The notes under the pieces were generated by a model. That model ran no database searches. It was not told where the DNA came from and was given only the letters and a program-made list of their open reading frames with translations. A stretch of 64,000 nt of DNA, from NCBI GenBank assembly GCA_028023455.1, contig JAQFVV010006221.1:4419166-4483165 (forward strand), written 5' to 3'. The translations under genes were made by a program, and so were the position numbers. Numbering within the stretch: the stretch's first letter is position 1; every line of letters begins with the position of its first letter. This stretch comes from Epiperipatus broadwayi (taxonomy: Eukaryota; Onychophora; Udeonychophora; Euonychophora; Peripatidae). Below, one piece after another: positions 23,191 to 35,640 of the stretch.

Positions 23191-26100
23191 TACTGAAATT
23201 AGTATTGCTAAATTTTCACTCCTTTCTTCACATAAGATTTGATTCACACTTGTTCTACCATTTATTTTTAAATAGCTTTTATGATTCCTAATTTAGTTCT
23301 AGATATTTTTTTAAAAAAAACATACTTAGCTTTATCCAAAGTATATTTAGTTTCCATTGTTCTTGATTGATGATTTAAGCATATACATTTATTTGGATTA
23401 CTCTGACATGGAATGATTTATCTGTTAACTCCAGCCTAAATTCAGTCTTTCTAATGTTTCCTTTCATTGAGTATATTCCATGAACAGACACAAAACTTCT
23501 TTGGTCCTGCATTTTATATTTATTTTTTCTGTATAATGACTTCAAGAGATTTTTGAGAATCACTAATTGTTGATTTTGCTGGTAGTAGATATCAATTAGT
23601 TTAGCTGTTCATTTTAATTAAAACTTTATCGTATATTCTTTAAATTATCCATAGTTAAGGTTTATTATTTTTCTGTTGTTGAAAATGACAATATTTAAAG
23701 AAGTTTTAACTACTTTTTCCACGATCTATCAAAAACTTCAATTCAATTCTCTCTCCAATCTTAATTTGTCTGCATTCTTTTTATTGGTCAATTTCATTCC
23801 CCCACCCCTTTCTGTCTTAAAAACATGTACTTTAGTTACAAATGTTTGTAATTGTTTTTTAAATTAAAAGTTTTCAGTTTTGAAACATTTTTTAACAAAG
23901 ATAATATTTTTAGAAACTGAATAAAACACTATTTACTTTCCTGATTTAGATCCTTAAATTTGTACTTTTGAACATAATTTAATATTTAACTAGAAATAAT
24001 AATTGTTTTTTTTTTAATATTAAATGCGCACAGACAATAAATTATCTATCTATATAACGTATCTTGTTTTAGAAAATCAGATTTGAAATTTACTGTTTTT
24101 AAATGCTATTGACCGTTTACTTATCGGCATCTCATATATATCTTTAGTTAATTATTTTACCCATTAGATCCTTTATAAATTTTAAACCAACTAAACCCAA
24201 GTTCAAACTCTATTGTAACTCATGTCATTGTCTTTCCTAGTTTAATAAGTAAATATTATTGGATTTTATAAAATTTAAAATTATACAACAAAAATTTCAT
24301 TCCCTCTTTTAAAATAAGGTGTACTAATAAAAAATGCACTATATATATATATTAATCATTACCAATCTCTTTTTATGAAAAATATTATAAATAGTCTATT
24401 GTTTCTTTATATATTTTCACTAATGACAATGTCTGTTATGATAGTAAAATACATCACAACTAAAGTTGAAATAAAATATTTTAATAACATTTTTGAAACT
24501 AGCAGACTGTAAATTTAAGAAATATAAATAAATTTGCTTTAGAAAAAAAGGGAAACAAGGAATATCATTATATATTTCAAATGTTTTGAACATTTTTATT
24601 ATTAAAAAGATCTATTTCTTAAAACGTTTTTATCTGTTGTTAATAAATAGATGAGTAGTTTATTTGACATATTTTACAACAATAATGATTTAATTAGAGG
24701 GGATTTGAATACACACTTGCAAGCTTTTCTTTCAGCTATTCACTCCATTTTATATAACAAATACATATGCCACATACATGTGAAAAAGATAAATGATCTC
24801 AAATATATGTATTTCATGCTGAACTAGTGCTCATCAGTTGGAGCTTGAAAGTCTATCTTCTAATCCTTTCTAATTACATCTAAAAGTTAGTATACATCAT
24901 ATATTGGTATGAAATAATAATGTAAGCATAGGACTTAAATTATTGTAAATTTTTATGACCTTCCTACTGACTAATGTAAAACATAATGTAGTAATTTATT
25001 AACATAATGTTATTATGTTTTTCATTTTTTTATGTTTTTCTTTTTTTTTTTTACTATTCATTTCCAAATCATCATAGACCAGATATATTAAATGGCAGGT
25101 GAAGAGGGTTAAGTAATTAATCTAAAATATTTCTGCGAATTGTAAGACTGGGTATAATAATTAATCACTATTACATTTATTATTTTTATTATATATATAT
25201 TCTAACCTAATTTAAGAGTCTCTAACTATAATATATAGTTTAGTTCTATCTACGTACATCGATCGCCCCTATAGTTAGGCGTCCCATTTTCTAACCTAAT
25301 AAAGTATATTCTCGGTGATCTGCAAGCTCAATAATGTGCATCCTCGACCTAGCTCAGTAGTCGGTTAGTTATAAAACAATTTAGCTGCAGAGATACGCAG
25401 TTAAGATAAAGAAAGAAATTAAAATCATAAAATAAATTATCAGTAAAATAAATATCTTGTGAAGAAAGAGAAATGCACTCATTCCCTAATTAATAATTTA
25501 GAATAAAATAACATCCTCTCCTTAACAAAAACACATTCTCTGAGCTATAAGAATTTACACTTTTCAACAATGATGATAACTTCTAATGTTCTTGTTAATG
25601 TTATCCCCCCCCCTCCCAAAAAATATCCATTATGTAAATCATTTGCCAATATAATCTGAAAATACTTTTCTTATAGCACAATTGTAAGTTAAACTCTTTT
25701 AAGCCACACCACAATTGTAATATCAACAATAATTGATCACTTCTTAATTAAAGAATAATTATAATGACAATAATAATCTCAGGGTTTCTTTGTCTACTTT
25801 ATAAAAAACTCTACAGTACTGTGCTGTCACATATGACTGGTATTCTGGTAAGCTATAGGAAACATTCACTTTACTTCAAAGTTAATGGGTCATCATATAT
25901 CATCACAAATATTATAACTATTTAAAGGGGTGATAAATATGATCAACAATGACATGAATAATCACATAAAATTTCGAATAATATAGTTTTTTTTTAATCC
26001 AGAATCTCAGTCAGAATAATAAAAAGACAAGGGTGCTTTTTGTGTCCTTCCATCATCCATGACAACGCAATACATTAACTAAGACTAATTAATTCAACAA

Positions 26101-28753
26101 TTTAACTAGATATAACTGGAATAATGGGCAGTCAGGGTTAATAACTTGGGAATAAATTCATTCTTACAATTAAATGATGCTCAGTCTGAAGTTTGCAACT
26201 CTATAAATAATTATTAAAAATAAAATGAAATGAAATATTCAGATCTACGTAAAGATTGTCTATCTGGTATATTAAGCTTTTGGGAGTTTGAAAGGATTTC
26301 GGACTCAAGAAAATGTTTTGCAATATTGTGCAAAGACACTTATATTTAGCATACAAAAAAAATGAATCTACAACAAATATTGACATGACTATAATTTATT
26401 ACTATCACAGAACTAAAAAAAAATATACAAATTTATTGAAAAATATCACATTGATACAAAATATAAATCAACATTAATCTGTCTATTGTTTAGGCTATAG
26501 ATTAAAATTATAAATTCACATATTTGCAATCATGCTATTGCATTGGATTGACTAGCTAAAAAGTGCATCTCATTTATTAACACATTAATCTATAATTTTG
26601 GTAAACTTTCTATAAACTTTTACTTGCTGTTTTAAATATTACAGTTTACAAACATCGCGCTATATAAAAATGATTTATTTAAAGTTATTGACTAATTATT
26701 TTTTTTATTGATTAATACTATGATACGAAGTACGCAAAATATTAAATTTATTCCGAATAAAGTTAATCAAGTTATGGTTTATAATTGAACACCCTATTCC
26801 TAATTATGGGTCATTTATCAGAAGTCGCACTCACCATCTCACATTTAACTTAATGTCCACCTAAGTTACGATAAATATTTTAATTATAAGTGTAATTCAG
26901 ACTATGGATATTTCCTAATTATTAACTGACACTAAACATTGCGTTTGAATATTCCTCCAACAAATAAACGTTTAAAAATATGCAATTTTAACTTACTTTC
27001 TCCATTGTTTTGCTTGTCAACTACTAGCAAGATTCAGTAGCACAATACAGATATTGATCTCACTTACTAAAGCACTATTGATACTAAAGTGCACCTTGAG
27101 GAACTACCACCTCAAACCTAACATTTATCCTTGCCATAATTTTTAAAAAACAAATACACAATCATCAACACCTTCTATGGTGGAACTATCTTTATATTCA
27201 CATGAGGAATACAGAATAACAACGAATGTCTGCAGAGTAAAATCCTACACTGAAGTATTTCCCATGGTTTCTTGCCTATTACTCAGGCATAAAACGAACA
27301 CGCACCAAGTATAATCCTCTCTTGGGATTTAAAATACCTTAAGTATCTAAATATTAGATCAACTATGGATCATTCTATTTATGAGAATCAATCATCTGGA
27401 CTATCAAACCTACCTTAACCTTGTATCAAAACTAATCCTCCCATGGAAAATAAAGTATCTTGGGGAGATCATTTTCATCCCACAAAAATAAAATAGATTA
27501 TAAGTATTACATATGCTGATATTTAGCATATATCGATCCTACACTTAGGCAAGATAAGAAAACATGCTAATCATAATAAACCTATGTTACAATGTATACT
27601 TCGATCAATATCTGAAACCAATGGACATGACAGGAGAAAAGAATAATAATTTTAATTTTAATGAAGGAACATTCAAAAAGTAATTGGTAGCATACTAGCT
27701 TAAACCAAATAAAGTGGTTGTGTTATTAAAGAATAACTGTGACTAAATTCCTTAATTAATATAATATAAATTCTGTTCAAACTTTAAACAAGAAATATTT
27801 TTTTTTAGAATTACTTCTGATAGTTTTTAATATTTATTTTACCCGTTAAATAAATATAAAATATTTTTCTTTTAAGTACCTAACATGCAAAGTTTATATC
27901 TCCAATTGCATTTAATAAATCCAATGCATTTCATAGGTATACTTCATATTAAATACAAACTGAATCCAGGGTAATGATAGTAAGACCTACACTTATCATT
28001 ACAAGATCATTAAAATATTACGTGACAGATATAAACCTTAGCATACATTAATATTATAATACAAAATAAAATTTTACCAATTAGTTTTTCTAAACAAAAT
28101 TAAATAAACAAATGCATATTATCTCATTAGCAGAACTATTTTCTGTTGAGCTGTTTATCCAGGTGAAGAGTTTTCATCCAGTCAAATTTTATGAAGCACT
28201 GAAAGTAATAAACACATTTTTTTTCTTTAATGAAAAGTTTTCTTTTATTTAGCACTTCTAATAATAATCATGTAAAGAAAATTATAGTAGAACTGAAGAT
28301 TAATTCTCACTTGAATTATACTAATAAAATTTGGATCCAAGAAAAGAAAAATGAATATTCTATCATAGATGATAAACACACACATTATTTATTGACGACA
28401 CGTATAATTAGCTAGCTTATGTATTGAGAAAAATTGCGCATTTTTTTTCTGTAGATTAGGATGGTAATAACTGCAGTTGACTTATAGCATATATGAAGTT
28501 TTAAGAATCCTACCTTGCGTATAGTATAATATATAATTTGATTTTGTTATTAAGTCACCAAAGATATTTATTCTCATTCATACTCTTAGAATTTTATTTT
28601 CCAATAGTAATTTTTCCTTAAGAATGCACGTATATAATTTCACATTTATTTCACAAGAGTGGTTCCTTTTCTATTTAAAAAAAACATGCAGGTGTATGAT
28701 AGCTTAGTATTATTATGATTAAGCATTTATTTTTATAGCGTCTGTATATAATT
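23191..28753. other. Long AT-rich stretch without a recognisable gene
   Basis: Over 5.5 kb with no conserved coding segment. Slightly GC-richer patches at 25240-25370 and 27040-27480 were read in all frames and gave nothing I recognise. The open frames at 23375-23563 and 26201-26386 (minus) and 23676-23867 (plus) have no domain. Confidence 0.6.
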
Positions 28754-28946
28754 GTAATTACATTCATATCGGCCTTTCAAGCCAATTGTGCAAATGCTTT
28801 GCGAGTGTTAAATAATAAATGAATACCCTCTGACCAATACAAGATATAGAATTTATGCAGGAATAAAAAGAGGGTATTCATTTATTATTTAACACTCGCA
28901 AAGCGTTTGCACAATTGGCTTGAAAGGCCGATATGAATGTAATTAC
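28754..28946. repeat. Near-perfect 78-bp inverted repeat (long hairpin)
   Basis: Arms 28754-28831 and 28869-28946 match at 77 of 78 positions by my count, with a 37-bp spacer. The single mismatch is in 'aaatgctttg' versus 'aaacgctttg'. The arms start GTAATTAC. No coding content. Likely a foldback or MITE; as RNA it would form a long stable hairpin. Confidence 0.9.
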
Positions 28947-30095
28947 TATTATTATGATTTTTTTTTTTTCTTTTAAACAATTCTTAGCAAACAAAAACAT
29001 TTTAATGTATAAAATGGCATGATTTAAAAATGCAGACAATTTCCTTACAATGAGCGCTAAAATGTTTCTAGTTCTTCTTTTTTTTTAATATTCCTTTTAA
29101 TTATTTTCTCCTATACCAAGAAAATATTAATAAATAATAATAAGTCATAAAATAATTATTTCCCACTTGGAAAATATTTGTTTTCTTTAATTTAGATAAA
29201 ATAATAAATTGCTTAGTATTCTTAGCTAATTGCTTCATTTTTCTTGATTTTGTTTAAAAAAATGACCCACTTTTAAGACAAGACAATTATTTAATATAGA
29301 AAGTTTTGAAATAGATAGATGGCATAGAACAAGATCTCTTACCAAAAGGTTCAGCAATGCATTATGAATAGAATTTTCCTTTGTACATTTATTTCTGCAA
29401 AATTTTAAAAGAAATTGGGTTACTAAATTTCAGCACTGTTCTCTCCTTGAAATACTGACAGCAGACGATTTCTAAAAAAAAATGATTTTGAGTATGAAAT
29501 TGGTCATTCTTTCAACTCTAGCGATCTCTTCTAAGAAAAAAAAATAATCACTTGGTTTTGACATAAACAAAAGAAAGGAAAAACTTATTACAATCATATA
29601 GTTTTCAGTATTATTTAAAATATATTACAAAGTAGTTTAATAATGAAAATAATAAATACATTTAAGACAACAATAACTATCTGTGATTTCAATTATACAT
29701 AAATTATTTTCTACAAATGAATTTATCAGAAGTTACTGTTCCTTAGAATAAGATATAAAATTATTTAATTGACATTTATGTTTTTTTTCTTTCTATAACC
29801 ATCTAAGAATTAACTACAGTTTATGATATTTGTTTTACCTTATCTTAATTTGCTCTAATAAACAATATTTTAATCAAATTATTCATGTTCTTTTAAAAAT
29901 ATGATATTGCATTAGGAAATCTATTAGTTATTCACACAAACCATGTCTAGGTGAGTGAATAGCACACTTTATTAACCAATTATTACTATTGTTATTTTAT
30001 CTTTTTATTTTTCTTAAACAATGGCATTGATTTCATGCAGAAATAATGCTAAATAAAACCAAGTGCCAAAAGCACTGGGTTACAATATATATATA
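28947..30095. other. AT-rich stretch without a recognisable gene
   Basis: Nothing recognised beyond homopolymer runs. Confidence 0.6.
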
Positions 30096-30225
30096 TATGA
30101 AAAACAAAAAAGCAAGTTAAACTTGCCAATGCTTGTATTTATGATCAACAGATGGCGTTTTACCAAAGCGTGTTTGTTTACATAAATGTCAGAGTAAGCA
30201 TTCACTACCTCTTTCGTTAGTTCCA

Positions 30226-30271
30226 CCTTCAGATCATGATTTCAAGCTGATTTTGCTATCATCAGTGAAGG
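30226..30271 (-). ncRNA. Hammerhead-like ribozyme motif, family C, core intact
   Basis: On the minus strand: stem I CCTTCA, core CTGATGA, T, stem II AGC/AAAATCA/GCT, T, GAA, palindrome ATCATGAT, C17, stem I TGAAGG. Stem I pairs perfectly over six bases. The eight-base palindrome replaces a stem III hairpin. Confidence 0.65.
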
Positions 30272-30854
30272 ACAGGAAATAAGAAACTAGATCTAAACAC
30301 TAAACTCTGAGCATTTATGAAACAATTTCTATTCAGCTTGCAAGTGTGAATTTTTTAGACACGTAATGTCTTCAAAATCAGCATAGCAAGCCAGATAGCT
30401 ATATGGGTCTGATATCAGTTCAGTATCTCCACATAGTAGAAGCCTCTGCAATATATATCATTGCAAGAAAAACTTCAAAGGTACATTTATGAAAAACAAA
30501 AAAGCAAGATAAACTTGCCAACGCTTGTATTTATGATCAACAGATGGCGTTTTACCAAAAACACCGTCAAAGCGTGTTTGTTTATATAAATGTCAGAGTA
30601 AGCATTCACTACCTCTTCTTGCTTTTTTGTTTTTCATAAATGTACCTTTGAAGTGTTTCTTGCAATGATATATATTGCAGAGGCTTCTACTATGTGGAGA
30701 TACTGAACTGATATCAGACCCATATAGCTATCTGGCTTGCTATGCTGATTTTGAAGACATTATGTGTCTAAAAAATTCATGCTTGCAAGCTGAATAGAAA
30801 TTGTTTCATAAACGCTCAGAGATTAGTGTTTAGATCTAGTTTCTTATTTCCTGT

Positions 30855-30900
30855 CCTTCACTGATGATAGCAAAATCAGCTTGAAATCATAATCTGAAGG
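30855..30900 (+). ncRNA. Hammerhead-like ribozyme motif, family C, core intact
   Basis: Same structure as the inverted partner at 30226-30271 with perfect stem I (CCTTCA/TGAAGG) and core. The stem III palindrome differs by one base (ATCATAAT), so dimer pairing would be weaker. Confidence 0.62.
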
Positions 30901-31000
30901 TGGAACTAACGAAAGAGGTAGTGAATGCTTACTCTGACATTTATGTAAACAAACACGCTTTGACAGTGTTTTTGGTAAAACGCCATCTGTTGATCATATA

Positions 31001-31383
31001 TATATAATCTCTAAGTCAGCAAGTGGATGGATGTAAGAGAAAAACAGTAACAGAGCATATAGATCTTTAATATCATTTGGATAAATCTTTATGTGATTAT
31101 TTAATTATAAAATAATTTTAACTGTGTACAAACTTATGAATATATAAAAAAGCTAATGTGAAAATTCATGAAACATGAGATGGAGTGTGAAGTACTGTAT
31201 AATGGATACTAATGTATTTATTTCAATATTATATGCAATTGAAAAAGTTATAGTCAAATAATTTAAAGCATGATTCTACAAATTATTTATTGTTTGATGT
31301 TTTAAAAGTTAAGTTATGCCATAATTTACTTATCTATATTAAATAAGTGTAATAATGTTCAAGGCTAAATGGTTTATAAGTAG
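31001..31383. other. AT-rich stretch without a recognisable gene
   Basis: Nothing recognised. Confidence 0.6.
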
Positions 31384-31617
31384 CCATTAGAAACCAGTCA
31401 ACACTTAGACAATCCCAATTTAGATAACAATCAACAATTTCAAATTGCTGTCAAGGCAACTTCCTTTAGATAATCCCAATTTAGATAATCAACAATTTCA
31501 AACTGTTGTCAAGGCAACCTCTTTTTATTGTTAAAAAGAGGTTGCCTTGACAACAATTTGAAATTGTTGATTGTTATCTAAATTGGGATTGTCTAAATGT
31601 TGACTGGTTTCTAATGG
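31384..31617. repeat. Foldback repeat: unit, partial direct unit, inverted unit
   Basis: The unit 'ccattagaaaccagtcaaca...caaggcaac' runs from 31384 to about 31461. A partial direct copy follows at about 31466-31531. An inverted copy from about 31543 to 31617 ends 'ctaatgg'. The ends are exact inverses. No coding content. Confidence 0.85.
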
Positions 31618-32211
31618 TTCTATATATTAGTATGATGATGTTAGAATATTATTAAATTGTATTATATATTTGTCAAGTCATTTATTGATTGAGAGAAACT
31701 TAGCTTTTTAAAATTGTCTGTATATCTCACTAATCCAGGAATTAATTCTAAGCCATGTTGGATGTTGATCCATCAAACACAAAACTAATTAGTAATTCAA
31801 ATGTCTCACATTTTTTACTATAAATAGTTGTATTTCATTTTATATCAAGATGTAAAAGATTTATAATATAAACTTTTATGAATAACAATCTACTTTCATA
31901 TACTATCAAACTTTTCTGAGTCAAGAAACCTTAATCAGATTGCTAAAAGCAATATATAAATCATTCCTTTACTATGATTTGTCTGCAATAGAAAGGGATC
32001 TCTTCAGAGGTCTTTAGAAGTATTTTTGTTTTAATGGATAATTTCAATATTTTATAATAATTACTGCAGTCTCATCCTTCTATTTTTATAAAATATAACA
32101 ATGGAAACATCTTTAAGATCAGACAAGAAAATTTCATAGAAACATATATTCTTAAAAAATTCTAATAGTTTTGAATCTAAGATTATGCAATTTTTAAATA
32201 TTAAATCACTA
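31618..32211. other. AT-rich stretch without a recognisable gene
   Basis: Nothing recognised. Confidence 0.6.
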
Positions 32212-32575
32212 AACGTCACATGATCACTTTTTTATACTTACACAAACAGTTTATACAGAGGCAAAATTCTCCATACAGTACCGCCACTCAATGCAAGTCA
32301 GAGTAATCAATGGATGCAAGAAAATATGGCATAAAATCCCTATCTAGGGCCTACTCATCCAGTATTCTCAGACTAGTTATAACATCTAGCTGCAGTACTC
32401 GCAAATCCCAGGCTCTTCATTGATGAAAGCCAAAAGCTAGAAACTATTCTGGGGATATTGCATAAGTAGCCTCTAGATAGAGATTTTATGCACAAACCTT
32501 CATGTGTCCATTGATTCCTCTGGCTTGCACTAAGTGGAGCTACTGTATGGAGAGTTTTGTCTCTATGCTATCTTT
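32212..32575. repeat. Family A ribozyme repeat, truncated inverted pair
   Basis: The left half (to about 32378) is the minus-strand 3' part, from 'gtcacatgatcac' to 'cagactagtta'. The right half is the plus-strand 3' part, from 'catctagctgcag' to 'gagagttttgtctct'. The promoter-like 5' block is missing from both. Confidence 0.75.
32414..32455 (+). ncRNA. Decayed hammerhead-like motif, family A
   Basis: The core reads TTGATGA in place of CTGATGA, and the palindrome is ACTATT, so invariant C3 and stem III symmetry are lost. Stem I TCTTCA/TGGGGA still pairs with wobbles. Predicted inactive. Confidence 0.5.
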
Positions 32576-33354
32576 AGTGGACTAAAAAGTTAAAATTTTT
32601 CTCTCAAAAAATAGCAAAGAAGAAAGACATTTAACAAGTTAATCAAAAATTGAATTTTGGCAGTTTATGGTTACCATCTTTACTTGAATCAGATAATAAA
32701 AATATTTATAGCGTAATAGTTAAATCCAGGTGTTTATTCTGCCCAGAATTTTGAGTATATTGTATGCATGTGATATTTAGAACATAATTTCATGTAAAAG
32801 GTACATTTGTTAAGTTTAAAAAACCACAACTTGGAAATAAATAAATATTATTTTATAATAATTTGTATAAGTAATAAAAATGTTATTAATTATACTAAAC
32901 AACTTACATGCTTTCCAAATAAGGAGTATTTTCAAAAACTTCATTTTGAATGGCTTTTAATTTAGACTTGTATACTTTTCTACAAAATAATTATAAAAAG
33001 TTTAATTAAAAATGTTAAACTTACATTTTTAAAGATGTTTGTTTTTTAAATTATAGAGTTTTTTTAAAATCGACTAAATAAATTAAACAATTAGATGAAT
33101 ATTAATCTCAAACTAAATAATATTGTAACTAAGTCTGTCAAAAAGTAATCTTATCAGGTTGGAAAGATTATAACTAAGTTACCTTTGATTATTACATTCT
33201 CCCTACTATAGAAAGAAAAATCTATATGGTCAGAGTATTAAAAAATAATGGATTAATGTATTTTTCAGTTATTAGTGAGTCCACTTATAAATAAACTTGA
33301 CTCAATATGAATGATTCTGTTTTAATTTTAAGTTTTTATTATCAAACCAACAAA
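32576..33354. other. AT-rich stretch without a recognisable gene
   Basis: Nothing recognised. Confidence 0.6.
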
Positions 33355-33893
33355 GTTCACATGATCACCATTTTTTATGCTTACACAAGCTGTTTTTCAC
33401 AGAGGCAAAACTCTCCATACAGTAGCTCCATTCAGTGCAAGCCAGGGTAATCAAATAAAAAATAGTGGTCATATGATTTTTGATGGGTTAATACCAATTC
33501 TGCCCAATAGGATTATGGTGACTGATTATTAAAGAACCAAAGACACCAAAAAGTATGAATGCTGAACTGAGTTCAGATCTATACAATTATACAAGCTAAT
33601 GAGCTTAGCTTGAACACATTATTTGTTTTCATTTTGGACTCAAAGCTTTATAGTTAGCTAAAAACGTAAAAGATACCTTCTAGAGTGTTGCAACAGATCC
33701 TAAGATCTAGGTGTCATGCTCTCACATCCTTCCTCACTGATGAAAACCACAAGCTAGAAACTACTCTGGGGATATTGGATGAGTAGGCACTAGATAAGGA
33801 TTTTATGTCTAAATATGTCTGCATCCATTATTACTATGGCTTGCACTGAGTGGTGCTACTGTGTGGAGAGTTTTGCCTCTGTGTGTTTTATTA
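33355..33893. mobile_element. Family A ribozyme repeat: partial minus then full plus copy
   Basis: A minus-strand 3' fragment (about 33355-33457) is followed by a full plus unit (about 33461-33890). The unit has the usual order: 'ccaaagacaccaaaa', 'gaactgagttcaga', 'aagatctag', ribozyme core, 'gatgagtaggcactag', 'gagagttttgcc'. The TATA-like box has decayed here (ttatacaag). Confidence 0.72.
33731..33772 (+). ncRNA. Hammerhead-like motif, family A, weakened stems
   Basis: Stem I TCCTCA/TGGGGA and core CTGATGA...GAA are intact. Stem II (AAC...GCT) is nearly lost and the palindrome is broken (ACTACT). Probably inactive. Confidence 0.5.
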
Positions 33894-34710
33894 TCAGAAC
33901 ATGATTTTTAAATATATTTACTTTGTTACACTTAATAAAATTTTGAGAAGTTCTTCTTGGATTTTATGAGATTTACATTATTTATTTTTTGTACATAATG
34001 TAAATTATAATTAGATAATTAGTCCATAAATATACATCAGCCCTGACTTTTTTCTTTTAATTTTTTATCCAATGATAAAATGGCAAACTCTGAAACTCGT
34101 GATCCATGCATAGTAGCTTAGCAATGTCACTTCCTGTGGTCCAATTTTGTATAAACACCCAGAGCAATAAATTACTTGATTAGTTCTATACTCACTTTTT
34201 CAAATGAAATTACAAAAAAAAAATGATTGTCATTCTAAATAATCAATAGTTAGTTGCTTGGGATGTTGTGTGGTATTTAGTACCCAAAATGATAGGGCGA
34301 GTTTTGATTTAGAAATTTTTAGCTCTCAGTTATGTCATTCTACTACTAATCTGCAATGCACAGGGAAATATTATCATGTAATTGATCACTCTGGAGGTCA
34401 TGTGATGTTTGACAAACAGATTGAGTTTCACTTCAGGAACTTTTAGATGAGCCCATCTATACCACTGCTGTAAATAAACATAAGATATTATCTAGTTGCT
34501 AGGACTCATTTTTAAAAACAAATCCATTATCTTGGTATTCAGTGTTTCTGAAACTTAAATCATTGTTGTAGCCATTTTATTGTTTGATCAATATTACATC
34601 CACTTTACATATTTTATTTCCCTCTTACTTACTATAAACCATGAGGATTTTTTTTATCTATTCCAGTGTTAATCATTGTTTATATATATATTATTTATAA
34701 GTACCTAAAT
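33894..34710. other. Gene-free stretch with a small shared repeat
   Basis: Positions 34374-34432 ('catgtaattgatcactct' and 'catgtgatgttt' blocks) resemble 58266-58322, so this is a minor dispersed repeat. The open frame at 34258-34446 overlaps it and is not a convincing gene. Confidence 0.55.
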
Positions 34711-34822
34711 GGATTGAACTTGGAGAGACCTTCATCCTGCAGTGGACTGATAATGGTTGATGATGATGATGATATTATTTATTTATACTTGATGATGATG
34801 ATGATATTATTTATTTATACTT
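34711..34822 (+). repeat. RTE 3' tail with (GAT)n and 32-bp duplication
   Basis: Only the last ~45 bp of the RTE family remain ('ggattgaacttggagagacc', 'cctgcagtgga'), followed by GAT repeats. A 32-bp block, (GAT)n plus 'attatttatttatactt', is then repeated in tandem. Confidence 0.8.
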
Positions 34823-34959
34823 ATCAAAGCTCTTTATTTTATATGTTCCCAATATTTCAACATTTTATATTTAGGTCAGTACATACAAAAGCACACATAA
34901 AATAGGTATGTGATACATCAATATTTATCAAGTTAGTATAAAATAGTAGATGTGATGAA

Positions 34960-35640
34960 ATTTCAATAATAAAAAATGAGATCAAATTATTCTTGAAATC
35001 ATCATCAAAAAATATGATCACTGGAAATGATGGCATTATATAAGAAATCTTTGAAAAAACTAATGATTGTAAAAGTATTAATCAAAATTATGTCAGTTAA
35101 TCTTAAAAAAGTGGGAATAAAATAATGGATACTGATTTAATATGTGCTCATGGCCATTTTGAATTCTAAGATCTGCCCAAAACCCCCCTTGACACATCCA
35201 AGTGATAAACGACATTGATTATCAAATAATAAATCTCAATTTTGATTTTCATCAAAGAATGTTAAGAAAATATAAAAACTATCATATCTATTATATCAAA
35301 TGCACATAAAATTATTTTGACATTTCTATGTGATGTTTTAGATCTTTACATTTAAAAAAAAAAGAGTTAATTATGTGAACATTAGATAATATAAAAGGTC
35401 AAGAAATACCAGAAAAAAGTTTTGTATGTGTTTTATTAATTTAAACAAATCCTTTGATTAAGCTTGATCATGCTAAATTGTAAAGCATTCTTAGAGAAAT
35501 TATTCAACCAGAATATTTTATTGTTAAAATAATCTACCATGAAATAGACTCATTTTACATGAGCAAAGGTATTAGTTAGTAGGAAACAGTGCATATTATC
35601 TTCTGACCTATTGTAATGTGATTAAGTTCCTAAGAATATT
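34960..35640 (+). pseudogene. Decayed BovB-like RTE reverse transcriptase fragment
   Basis: Scattered frames resemble the BovB/RTE reverse transcriptase: 'NMITGNDGII' (cf. the 'GGDGI' block), then after several stops 'GQEIPEKSFVC', 'LINLNKSFD'-like and 'LDHAKL*SILREI', the palm region. Many stops and shifts. This is a different subfamily from the RTE at 20.7-23.2 kb. Assignment rests on motif order rather than any intact frame. Confidence 0.55.

Larger units (their letters stand above)
30096..31000. mobile_element. Family C ribozyme repeat: full minus, partial minus, full plus
   Basis: Three units of one ~390-bp repeat. The first is on the minus strand (about 30096-30486). A truncated minus unit follows (about 30487-30622). 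The third is on the plus strand (about 30610-31000) and forms a long palindrome with the first. Landmarks on the plus unit are 'tactgaactgatatcagacccatata' in two segments, 'gtttagatctag', the ribozyme core, 'gtagtgaatgcttactc' and 'cgccatctgttgatca'. The first two also occur in family A, so the families are related. Both outer flanks are (TA)n, so any target duplication is hidden. Confidence 0.75.

Noticed and set aside
25320-25370. A-box-like 'tagctcagtagtcggttag' as a tRNA or SINE head
   Set aside because: No B-box, acceptor or anticodon arm follows at the right distance.
34374-34432. Block similar to 58266-58322 as a further family A copy
   Set aside because: Only about 55 bp match and none of the family A landmarks apart from a 'catgtgatgttt' stretch are present.
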